Shown here piece after piece: positions 44,662 through 55,551 of a stretch of 64,000 bases of DNA. Origin of the DNA: Arthrobotrys musiformis. Taxonomy: Eukaryota > Ascomycota > Orbiliomycetes > Orbiliales > Orbiliaceae. Under the pieces are notes generated by a model, which saw only the letters and a program-made list of their open reading frames with translations, made no database searches and had not been told where the DNA came from. The position numbers and the translations under genes were made by a program. Every line of letters starts with the position of its first letter. Position 1 is the stretch's first letter. The DNA lies in the NCBI GenBank assembly GCA_036971715.1, contig JAVHJL010000002.1, positions 1,768,501-1,832,500 on the forward strand, given 5' to 3'.

Positions 44662-46657
44662 ATGTTAAAAACCTTCCAAAGACAGGCCGCCTCGTCGGTA
44701 CTACGGCCGCTACGATCGCGCTTCGCGTCGCCTTCGACATTCTGCATTGCTGATCGACAGAGCTGGAGAAGTTACTCTAGCGAATGTACGTGGTCGAACA
44801 ACCACCCTTGATAATCCCCTTTCCCCCTTGTGGGAGAGTAGATAAGGGAAATGTCATCGAAAAGGACGGGTAGCTGACGTGATGCTGGGGATACATAGCT
44901 GGAGAACACGATGTCGTTGTCATTGGTGGTGGACCAGGCGGTTATGTCGCCGCTATCAAGGCCGCGCAATTGGGATTAAAGGTATTAAGAGCTTAAACAC
45001 CAAGCTTTCAATATCAATTTGGAGATAGCACCAGTTTACTAAACTACTTTGATTTATACTTATAGACAGCCTGTGTCGAAAAGCGTGGAGCTCTCGGTGG
45101 AACCTGCCTCAATGTCGGCTGTATTCCTTCGAAGTCTCTGTTGAACAACTCCCACATCTACCACCAGATAAAACATGATATCAAGCAGCGAGGAATTGAA
45201 GGTTAGCTCTATTCGAGTAGGAAATATTATGCCATACGATCAAGTGACTAATTAGTTATCTCATAGTCGAGGGTGTCCGCCTCAACCTCGACCAAATGAT
45301 GGCAGCAAAGGACAAATCCGTCAAGTCCCTCACCGGCGGTATCGAAATCCTCTTCAAGCAGAACGGTGTCGACTACGTCAAGGGAACCGGTACCATCACC
45401 GGCGAGAACGAAGTCAAGGTCAAGCCAATCGACGGCGGTGAGGAAATCTCGTTGAAGACCAAGAACATCATCATTGCCACTGGATCCGAAGCTACTCCCT
45501 TCCCAGGTCTGGAAATCGATGAGAAGAAGGTTATTACCAGCACCGGAGCTATCGCCCTCACTGAGGTTCCAAAGAAGATGATTGTCATCGGTGGCGGTAT
45601 CATCGGTCTTGAAATGGTATTCTTCCCGTTTTCATGGTATACCTAGATCCAAGAGAATTCGAAGTTAACGTATCCGAACTCTAGGGCTCGGTCTGGTCGC
45701 GACTAGGCGCCGAAGTTACCGTTGTTGAATATTTGGATGCCATCGGTGGTCCAGGTATGGACGCTGATATCGCCAAAACAGCCCAGCGAATCCTCGGTAG
45801 ACAAGGTATCAAGTTCAAGACCTCTCACAAGGTCCTTTCCGGTGATGCTTCCGGCAAGGGTGTCAAGTTGGAGATTGAGAGCGTTAAAAACCAGAAGCAG
45901 GATACTGTAAGTTCTTTAACCCCCCTTAACACCCCCTCTAAAACCATGTCATTCTAATAAACTATATCGAAATAGCTTGAAGCCGATGTCGTTCTTGTCG
46001 CCATTGGTCGTCGTCCATACACCGAGGGTCTTGGTCTCGAAAACGTCGGCATCGAAACCGACGAGCGTGGCCGAATCATCATCGACCAGGAATACCGCAC
46101 CAAGCACGAAAACATCCGCGTTATCGGTGACGTAACATTCGGTGCCATGTTGGCCCACAAGGCCGAGGAAGAAGGTATCGCCGCCGCCGAATTCATCAAG
46201 AAGGGTTACGGTCACGTCAACTACGGCGCCATCCCATCCGTCATGTACACCCACCCCGAAGCCGCCTGGGTCGGACAAACAGAACAGGAAGTCAAGGCTA
46301 GCGGAAAGGAATACGTCGTCGGCACATTCCCGTTCCTGGCGAACTCGCGTGCCAAGACAAACTTGGAGACCGACGGTATGGTCAAGTTCATCGCTGAGAA
46401 GGAGACCGATAGGGTTTTGGGTATCCACATCATCGGACCCAATGCCGGTGAGATGATCGCGGAGGGTGTGTTGGCTATCGAGTACGGTGCTAGCTCCGAG
46501 GATATCGCCAGAACAAGTCATGGTAAGTTTCGAGATCCTGGATAATTTACATATACAGTACGACTGGCTAACACGAACACCCGCAGCCCATCCAACTCTG
46601 TCGGAAGCCTTCAAGGAAGCCGCCATGGCCACCTACGACAAGGCCATCCACGCATAA
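44662..46657 (+). CDS. Dihydrolipoamide dehydrogenase, mitochondrial (E3)
   Basis: The FAD/NAD enzyme that reoxidises lipoamide in the pyruvate and 2-oxoglutarate dehydrogenase, branched-chain and glycine-cleavage complexes (yeast LPD1, human DLD). Seven exons (44662-44785, 44899-44981, 45066-45201, 45267-45616, 45685-45906, 45976-46522, 46587-46657) give 510 residues. A basic Ser/Arg-rich presequence of about 38 residues targets the matrix. The FAD-binding motif is VVVIGGGPGGYVAA. The redox disulfide is Cys83/Cys88 in GGTCLNVGCIPSK. The NAD-binding motif is MIVIGGGIIGLEMGSVWSRLG. The second FAD motif is ENIRVIGDVTFGAMLAHKAE. The catalytic His489/Glu494 pair lies in AHPTLSEAF, next to the last splice junction. 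All key residues are present. Confidence 0.98.
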
Positions 46658-47572
46658 ACTCTCGTCCAGGCCTTTAAGTCATAAAAGGGGAAATTTCTTT
46701 TTTTTTCTCTATCTCTTCATATCTTTGTAATTATAGCATCTTGTGAAATGATCAACTTGGTTGGACAGATACCCGTCGGCCTAAGCAAGTTTAGGAGTCC
46801 GATGTCTATCCCAACAACCCAAAACGAACAAAAAACAGGATGGGAAGGGGGGGAAAATAAAGGTTAATGAATAAACGTATATATTTGCTGATGAAGATTT
46901 GATTCTCTAAATACCTTTTTTTATATTTTCGAGTGGGAAGCTTAAGAACGAGCGAACGGACGAACATGTGCGTGAAGTAATATTCTATAAACTGAACTAA
47001 CCTCGCTTCAAACTTTTTTTTCACATGAAATTCGGCAAAAAAGACTTTCAAAGAAGAAGAGGGAGGAATGCATTTAATAAATGTACAGTATGAATCGCAA
47101 GGTAAGAATCGAATATTCATAAGCAAGCAGCAGCGGGTATAACTAACATACAAACATGTCGCCGGTGGGGAGTCCGTCTAAAGGGAACAAAAAGATATAT
47201 AAAAGAAGAAGAGAATAACCCAAAGACAGAACACCGGTTAGCCCAAAGCCCGGCCGTTCAATCCCAATTAATTAAACGGCGAAAAAAAACAAGACAAATA
47301 AAAAGAAAACGGCCAGCAGCAAGTAGCAGTAGAATCGAAATCACCCGGCTGCGATCATTAAATGGGGGGGGGTCGAAAGAAGGAAGTCAAAAAAAAACGT
47401 TCAACATCAAACATTCAAGAATGCAAAAACGTAATTAAACATCAGCAATCAAGTGTTAGTAAAAAAAGAATAGAAAAAAAACTTCGTCGTCTTTTTTTTT
47501 CGGCCGTCCTTCAATCATCCACATTAACTCATTTCCGAATCTCTACTCGTTATAATAAAATATTTTGTGTTC
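46658..47572. other. Convergent 3' region between DLD and INP1
   Basis: About 915 bp between convergent stops. It is A-rich, with many A runs (47285-47310, 47388-47398, 47458-47480) and a G run at 47362-47371. It would hold both 3' UTRs. No gene seen. Confidence 0.6.
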
Positions 47573-50500
47573 TCAGATACTCCCTCTTCGTCCGCGTCCG
47601 AAAGAAAATAGTGGCTTCTTCCTCCCTGCTGCGGTATATCCATTCGAAATATTGACTCCGTAATCATCCTCATCGCTCAAGAGGCCGTATTTCTCATACT
47701 CCTCCGGAGAGATCGGGGAGAAAGAGTCATCCATGCTACCGCGCTTCTTAACTCTCCCACCCTTACCCTTGACCTTTCCTTTCTTCCAGTCTCCCCAGTA
47801 GTAAGCATAAATCTTAGCCCCCTTCATGAGCTTATCAGCCACGCGGAGCATGAAGTTTAGTAAGAACCCGGTGGGCTGGTGGATCTTCAAGTTGACGGTT
47901 CTACCAAAGACGCCGCGGGCGGCTTCGTAGTCCATCGAACGGATGAAACGACGGCCGGTGCGGGAGAGTGGTTCGTAGTCTTCGGGGCCGGGAACCTTGG
48001 TAACCGGCATATCGCTGGCACGGGGGATAAGACTCATGTTTAATCCTGCCAGTGGGTCATATTCTGCTTCACCCTTGCTGACATTGCTGGAACGGCGGGC
48101 GATGCTCATGTTGAGTCCCGCGAGTGGGTCATATTCTACTTCATCCGTGGTAATATCGTTGGCACGGTGAGCAAGGCTCATATTGAGTCCTGCGAGTGGG
48201 TCGTATTCCGTATCATACGTTGTCGTCATAGTCATGGCGTCTGGATCGTTGTCCTTGATAATAACGGAAGTTGTGTCCACCCTAGATTCTGAACCCCGTC
48301 TGAGCGAGACATTTGAGATATCGCCACTAGCTTTGCGGCGGAAGCTGCACTCTGGAGTTACAGCTTCCATGATCTCTTCCGCTTCAGAATCAGATGCGGA
48401 GTGAGAAAGTGGTGGGGTGGCAGGAGGGGATGGAAGAGGGGTTTGCGGACGGATTTGAGGAAGGGAGATTTCCGAGATATTTTGGAGGGGTTCGAAGATC
48501 GAGGGTACTTCATTTGCATTCTCTTGATCTTCATTGCGCAATTGAACGATAGATTCACTGCGGGGTTCGGCTTCGTGAAGTTCTAGCGGTAGTGGCTTTG
48601 GCTTTTCTCGGACTTCCTCATGCGCATGCACTTGTGGGCTTTGACGGATATCGAGATCGAGTAAATCAATCTCGAAGTCGTCATCAGTGGCATCTGCATT
48701 TTGAATAACTACAGATGGAGGGCGGAGGAAGTGCATTGGAGCGGTGGGTGGTGGGGAAATAGCCGTTGGTGGTGGGGAGATAGTCGATGCCGGTAGGGGT
48801 GGCAGCATTGGCTTTCGTTCCGGTGAACGTCCTCGATGTTCTGGGACGGGATACGAAAGGGAAAATGGATCGATTGGGCTGCTAGTCATTGAGTCTCCAT
48901 CTCCATAGTCGGACGCGGAGGGAGCCGCAGACATAGCATACGTATACTCCGACGGAGCCGCGGAGTTTGCATATGTGGAAGGTATCGATCTTGGGATATA
49001 TCTAGGAGATGGTGGACCAGATCCTACAGATTGAACGCTGGAGGCGCCTTCATCATCTGTATGGGGGAATTCTGGGCTATGTTCGGGGATCATAAACATA
49101 TCATTTTGAGCTTCTCGGGCAAATGGGCTTATCGAACGGGTTCGAGAAGCCTCATAGGCTCGAGCCAATGGGCTCTTGCCGGAAAGCGGGCTCAGGGCCC
49201 TAGGGCTTGCCGATAGATTATGTTGCTGTGGGACCTGAAGACGGGGCACTCGGAGCATAGGCTTGTCTTCAAAGATATTTTTCTTAAACATAACTGGCAA
49301 AGAAGGCGAGACTTCGACCTTTGGCGGGGCATTGAATCCTGGTTCCCGGAATACAATATCACTGCCGCTGCAGCTGTCGTTATCCGGAGCGCCATAATCG
49401 GATTGGGCACTGGAAGGCCGACTAGGCCTGCTGGCGACACTACTTGATCTCCTAAAGACGGCAAGAGGGGCTGGCTCTTCGACATCTTGTTTCTCTGATC
49501 TGAATGGACAGTTGGTTTTTTCAAAAACGATAAGCTTATCGAGCACAGACTTCAGGCTCTGAACTTTCGATAAATCTCCTTCAACCCTGGATTCATTACA
49601 CCAAGTTGAAACGTTAGCACACCATCCAATTACAAATGTTTCAATTATGACATTCAATTTCAAAAAAATGATATGAATGAATACGAGGGAGCGCTTATAC
49701 TTACTCTTGCAATTCCAACCGATAGTAGTTATCCTTCCTTATCCTCAAAACGAATATCCCGCGACGTTCGTCCAGACACCAGCAAGCGCTGCGTGGTAAT
49801 AATGGCTGTAACAGTTGCCCACCTTGTAAAAATGCCGTCGAAAACTTAACTCGATAAATTTTCATAGGGCCTATCCAATTTTAGGAATTGATCCGTTAGT
49901 ATACGGTCTTTGATCCCCGGAACTGCCTTGGGCGCGCGCATGCATAGGGGAGGCTGCAGTTGGTTGCATCAATATCCTCCGAGATATCTTTCGGAATACC
50001 CTTCCCCTCCCCTGTTTTGCAACCTTTGTACCGATAATGTGTGCAATAAAGAAGGGGTAGACGACTTTTGCCCAAACACCTTCATGCATCCGAAAAGGAA
50101 AAAAAGAGGGAATAAGGGAATGTCTCGCAAATACTCACCAGAACTTAGGGTCCTTTCCGTTGGCTGAATATAGTTCGCCACGGCATCTTTCCCCTTCAGT
50201 TTTTCCTCTGAAATTGTAAAGGAAACGATACGCGTTGGATGATGGAATAAAACTTCAACATCATCATTGTTGGCGCCCCCGGGGGGTTCGATAGGCGAAA
50301 CATCGCCACCGGTGTATATTGCACTAACACTGAATTTTCGTCCGACAGGAATATTCGAATACGCTCCTGAAGGTATAGTCGATGATCGTCGTAATGAAGG
50401 AAATGGTGAAGTGCTCTCGCGTCTTGAAGATCCAATTGTACTTTCCCTTCTATTTAAATTTTGAAAAGGGGCTACGCTCTCTCGTCTGGCAGCGAAAGGC

Positions 50501-50640
50501 GAGGCGCCGTCTCGTTTATTAGCAGCGAATGGGTTGATGCTTTCTCGTCTACCGGCGAATGGGGAGACACTTTCTCTTCGGCTGCCGTCGCGTCTAGGCA
50601 AGCTGAGCGAGCTTGACGACGAAGGGGCTGGAAGAGCCAT
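47573..50640 (-). CDS. INP1: Inheritance of peroxisomes protein 1
   Basis: Inp1 tethers peroxisomes to the cell cortex so that mother cells keep a share; it binds Pex3 and acidic lipids. Three exons (50640-50139, 49870-49705, 49586-47573) give 893 residues. The conserved core matches the family: VEVLFHHPTRIVSFTISEEK, then PMKIYRVKFSTAFLQGG, LQPLLPRSACWCLDE, RIRKDNYYRLELQE and VLDKLIVFEKTNCPFRSEK. The C-terminal block (HQPTGFLLNFMLRVADKLMK, IYAYYWGDWKKGKVKGKGG) is also typical and is placed just before a basic, disordered end. Between them lie about 400 residues of Ser/Pro-rich sequence. Two repeat sets are odd: RRES-x-x-PF units at the N-terminus and three 24-residue EYDPLAGLNMS units. Confidence 0.9.
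48020..48212 (-). repeat. Three 72-bp tandem repeats in INP1
   Basis: The coding strand repeats a 24-residue unit beginning EYDPLAGLNMS three times (continuing LAHR, IARR, LIPR). The DNA units are diverged at several sites while the first eleven residues stay nearly identical, suggesting selection on the peptide. Confidence 0.9.
50420..50600 (-). repeat. RRES-x-x-PF repeats at the INP1 N-terminus
   Basis: Five to six short imperfect units such as RRESVSPFAG, RRESINPFAA, RRESVAPFQN and RRESTSPFPS lie within the first 80 residues. Each carries an R-R-x-S sequence, the basophilic (PKA-like) kinase consensus. Confidence 0.85.
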
Positions 50641-53600
50641 GATGTTCGACCCCCCGCGTTCCGCTTGATATAATTAAAAAAGTTTTTGGCGAGACGAGAA
50701 TTGTAATTGAGGGGTGAAAGTGGGATGAAAGGTTTATCAGAGGGGCGGTGGGTGTGTGCCTGTCTTTATCTTTTTTTCCTTTGAGGCTTATGATAATATT
50801 ATTACCCTGGCATTAATTTCGTGTGAAGTCTGCTTCCCGAAAACAAATGTAAAATAAAATGCAAAGCGGGTACTGGGGACAATTAAAAGTCAGAATATAA
50901 ATTAAGTATTGAAACCCTAGGAAAGAACGATAAGAAAAACGAAATTTTTAGGAGGGAAAGAAAAGGACGAAGAAAGAGAAGAAGAGACAAAGAGAGAAAA
51001 AAATTTCAGGAGTCAAAAGACGGGACGGTGTCGGAGATGAGGTCAGATCCAGATCATATTCAGAGAGAAGGACTAGTGGCGCGGAGGGCCGCTTTAACCG
51101 CCTACGCAAGAGCTCGAGCCTTCTGTATTTTCCTTTTTCTCTCGTCTTATTTTCGTTGAGAAATTTCTTCTTCGTTCTTTAGTGATTGTGCCTTTTCTTC
51201 GCACTGTCAATGATCCAGGCCTGCCTGCCGACGTTCGACGAAGTTCCAATTGCAAACGACAATCGCGCTGTCGTAGCGTTGGAAAAAAGGAGTTAGGGGG
51301 AGGCTAGGCGTATTTGTCGTGTGGATATTCTGTATATATAATCTACCGTGGTCACTTAAAACATGTGTCGATGCAGGTGGGAGAAAAAAAACTTCTTCGT
51401 GCTTGATCGACCATATCCCTCTATGGCTAAAAGACCGGACCTCCCTCAGGATTAGTCGTTATACGGGGTTTCGGGCGTTATATAACATGCACCGAATAAG
51501 GGTGTCAAAATCTGTTAGAGAATCCCTATATCCCGCCAATGTTATAAGTTGAACGGTCGACCGACTAAGTTCAGTTCAGCAGCTGGATGCTAAATCCAGA
51601 TGAGTTGATTGCCCGTTTCGCTCGCCGGCATGTGCAAATGAACGAACAACAGCCAATCCGGAGCAGCCGGTCAGGTTAAACTAGCCTTTAGGCCGGCTAA
51701 CCTGTCGAATAGGAGTGGTCAGACCTATGCCGGTCACCCATACTCCTGGATCCCACCCCCATCCATTCGACCTGCTGCAGCTCGCTGCGAGTTTTGCCTG
51801 CAGATGGTGCTTACTTAGTTAGGTGGAGTCGCTGGTCCAAACAAGCACTTGCCTTGCGGATCGATTGTCTCCTGAAAAGTGCGGCCATAAAAACTCGTGA
51901 GAGCAAAAAAAAAATGTCAACATAAAATTTCTTTCTCTCTCTGTTCTCTCGCTGGTCCGAAAGACCATGGTTTCCCCGACCTGTAAATGTCAAAAGGAAA
52001 TGAGGACGCACAGAATCTACCGGTCTTTTACAGTCCCGTAGTGTGACAGAGTTAGCCTTGTCGATTTGCGTGGTAATATTGCGGGGCACTTACTCTTGGA
52101 AGCCATCGAATCCACCAGTTTCATATGCTGGAAAAGTCGCCGTGTGCCGTCGGAAGGGCCAAAGCAGCACGCGAGAGGGATATTGAAATCGACGATATGG
52201 CCACTCCCATTATAACGGTATATTCTATAGACCCGGCGATCGAATTCAGGCTGTCGGGATGCAAAGAACGAGGCTAGATCAGTCGTGATCGCGAGAATTC
52301 GAGGTCAGCCATGGAGCATGCATGGAATCGTGGTGTGGTTTGCCTTCCAAATTCAAATGTGTTGCAGGTGAGGTCCAGATCGGGATGGCATGGGTTCACA
52401 TTCCTCTCGCGTGTTACACCGTTGGCCTGGTCATCCTGCACGCACCTCCACGAAATTTCAAAAAACAACAAACCTCGCAGCGAAGCCCAGGCCCGAGACG
52501 GAGTTGTGGTTTGTGATATCCAATGAGAGCTTCTAGCACCAATCCACCACCAGCTTCGCACTGCACCATTTGGAAACATTCGAAACGAACTTGAACAATC
52601 ACCCCACACTTCGTACATGTATGTATGTATGTAGAGACATATATGTACGGAGTACATAACCACCAAACAGTGCTCGTCACAAAGGACCACCAGTTCGCCA
52701 GTTACTTACTTACCATGGTTAACTTCGCCTCCAGACACGTAAGAGGTGTCGAGTTTGGGGGTTACCTCGGCCATTGCATTGAATCCAGCTGAATCAATGC
52801 ACAGAAGGAAAAAATCCGGACGCGCATTACTTTTTTCTGCTTCCTTATCCGCTAAAGATAGCAGTCGCCTGGAGGTCTCAGACATATGGGGATACGACAG
52901 TAAGAATTGATCAGCATACGGGGCTTCTGTGAGACGAGAACAGCAACATCCTTGCAGATTCGATAATCGAAGCGACGTTCGAATCTCAGCTCAGAATTGA
53001 CTGCATTGCATTGTTCATGAGGTCAATCCAAAAATACGACTTCCCACCCTCCTTCTTTTCGTTATTATAGCCGTCTATAGGACTTAATAGACACGTCAAG
53101 AAACTACATCTATCTCTCGCGGATGCCCGTATACATAGATGTACCCATGCACGGCATCTGACTAGGCAATAATATCAATTAGGTAGCAACAGTTGTAATC
53201 CCACCCCCAAATCTGTATTACAGATCTTTTTACAACTACTCTGTTAACTCTTTCTGCTTTGGGGGTGTTATTTTCCTTTATCACGTCGTCTTAAATCCAC
53301 TACTAACTTTTTTTTTTCTCACGTTACTCTAAAAGTATCGAATTCGGAAATTCTACACGAACACACAATGCAATTGGTATTTCAAGACAACCTTTTTAAA
53401 TGGGGAATAGAAAGTCAATTGCAATTATATGTGCACTGTGCTTTCTGCAACAGCTAGTGTGCTTCGTGACATGCATATAAACTAAAATTATGCAGCCTGT
53501 ACTACGTGGAACGATATCTCACTCGTCCATTGCATCGATGACGGACTAGCAGCAAAGCATGAATAAGCATATACTTTGGAATCCTGGACGGAGACCCCCA

Positions 53601-54137
53601 AACACAAGGCTAAAACAACTGTAAACTGATTCTGTTATGTATTCTTCCCCGATTCAATGTGCTGGGGGGCATATCTGCCCCGCCTTTCCTAGTAATGCTA
53701 TGTAATGTGTGGATGTATGTACGCATCTCGCATCCGCCCAGATAAATCTAGTCAAAAGAAAGAAAGGAGAAGAAAAGAAAGGCCCTAGAAACCACCATGC
53801 ATGTAATGACAACCTAAACCCTCGGAATAGGAAATGGGCTAGTAAGAAAAGAAAAAGGGAAAAAAAGAATGCCGATGCCGTACTACCCCGAAGCTGAAAG
53901 CCAACCCCGACCCAAGTGCTCATAAGAACGACCGATGCAAATGCAACAAAAAAAACGAAAAACGCCGCTCCATCATTCCTCCAGCCTTTGTACGCCTTAT
54001 TCCACAAACCAAACGAACGAAAATAAAGAAAACAAACCGGGTTGTTTTGTCATTGCTCATAGAGCTCTCATAATTCTTTTTTTCAAGGTGCCACTACCGT
54101 TGTCGATATTCCACAGTTGTGCTCAACTTGTACCTCC
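50641..54137. other. Gene-poor region upstream of INP1
   Basis: About 3.5 kb between the INP1 start and the F-box gene stop. The first 400 bp is purine-rich (50935-51010). A short TGTATGTATGTATG run sits near 52616-52631. Frames at 51319, 52274 and 53654 are short and lack motifs or splice support. No RNA gene recognised. It would hold the INP1 promoter and the 3' UTR of the next gene. Confidence 0.5.
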
Positions 54138-55551
54138 TCACCTCCCTTCTTCATCGCTGTCAGAGGGAACCTCAATACCTGGCGAGTACGCCCACTCATC
54201 CCAGCCATCCAACAAGTGCTCAACGATCTCGTCGATACACCTAAACTGATTAAGCCCATCGATGACTTCCTTCCTGTACATGACGTTTTGGGCGGGGTGG
54301 ATCCACAAATGAAATATGTTCGGCGAAATCATCAGCGTGGAATATCTTTTGATATTCTCCGACGGGTGGTAGATTCTTGGTAGCAAGCTCACTGGTTTCC
54401 CTATTTTCGTATATCTCGCCTGTTCGTTCTTATACATTGTTGAAAATCTTGACATCGCCTTCCTCCTCAAAGATGGCTTCGGCTTGCGGTAGACGTTTCG
54501 CAACTCTGGGATCCCACCAACGACCATAAATTTTGTTAGGTCCTGGACAGCCGGTAAGGAATCCGTGACAATCGCCCAGATACGTTTGATCTTCTCGTGG
54601 TCTCCTGGCATCGCTACATTCTGCCAGAGTAAGTAGAGTGTGAGTCGGTAGAAATCAGAGGCCTCAACGAGCTGATCGATAGTATAGTACTTTTCCAATA
54701 TCGCTTCCTGTAATTGAATGTCATCTGCCCGGGAGGGGTATCCATTCACCCGATCACGCCAGAGCTTGCGCTCTGCAAATTGCTCTAGAAAATGCTGAAT
54801 TATCATAAGAGAAAATCGCAGCCTCTCAGTGATGTATCTTATGATCAAAGACTTGTCGCTCTGGGAGTGAAAGTCGAAGTATTTATCATGAAAGTCGTTG
54901 TATAGTTGTGTTGCTAAGGCTTTGGCAAGTTCCGACGCTGCTATGCTCTTGGTAGCTAGTTTTGAAAGGTATTCAAATGTTGGCTTGTTTGGGACATTTG
55001 GTGGATAAAGAGCTACATATCTCGGCTCAACATAGACTCGGATTTGTCGTCTAGCGATCTCATGCTCATTGGCGACAATGAGAGAATTGAAGGCGCGGGA
55101 AGTCTTCCGCAGCGATATGATGTCTGAATATATCAACTTCGTGACGATTTCAAGTTGCAGTTCCACGGGTAGCATGAAGAATAGACTGGAGAAGGAAGGC
55201 CTGGAACTAGGATGGGTTAACTACACTGAGTTTATCAAGAGATAGAGTTTGACCTTACCTTTCTTTCTGGGCACAGACACAATCTGCAACATTCGCTGCC
55301 CGCTTGTCAAATAGCCAGGACCGTCGTCGGCCAGAGGCCACGGAAAACTCTCGAGCCATAGCCGCCTTACTGAGTCGACGTGCGCTCGCAAATGTATTCC
55401 TTTTGTCCTGTTCCAACAACGAGTCCACCGGTCCAATACTCCGCGAGGCCTTGCTAGACCCAAACTTTCCGTTCATCTTCCCAAAATCTCGAATTTTCGT
55501 TGCTACTTTCGAAAACATGGCCTTTAGAGGCCTTTCGTCGTCGTGAGACAT
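54138..55551 (-). CDS. F-box-like protein of unknown target
   Basis: Two exons (55551-55259, 55206-54138) joined by a 52-bp intron give 453 residues. After about 108 basic, Ser-rich residues (including SASR- and RRLSKAAMAREF-type sequence), a motif MLPVELQLEIVTKLIYSDII with ISLRKTSRAFNSLI matches an F-box, which would bind Skp1 in an SCF ubiquitin ligase. The remainder is helical and charged (LRFSLMIIQHFLEQFAERKL, ADDIQLQEAILEKYY) and shows no WD40 or leucine-rich repeats, so the substrate is unknown. It ends with an acidic tail (PSDSDEEGR). The MLP codon alone could start a shorter protein, but the in-phase upstream exon and good GT-AG sites favour the longer form. Confidence 0.75.

Noticed and set aside
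45949..46632. 227-residue open frame antisense to dihydrolipoamide dehydrogenase
   Set aside because: It mirrors the codon bias of the sense gene, shows no protein motifs and has no splice or promoter support.
52274..52690. 138-residue minus-strand open frame
   Set aside because: Composition is not protein-like, it includes the TGTATG repeat, and nothing matches a known family.
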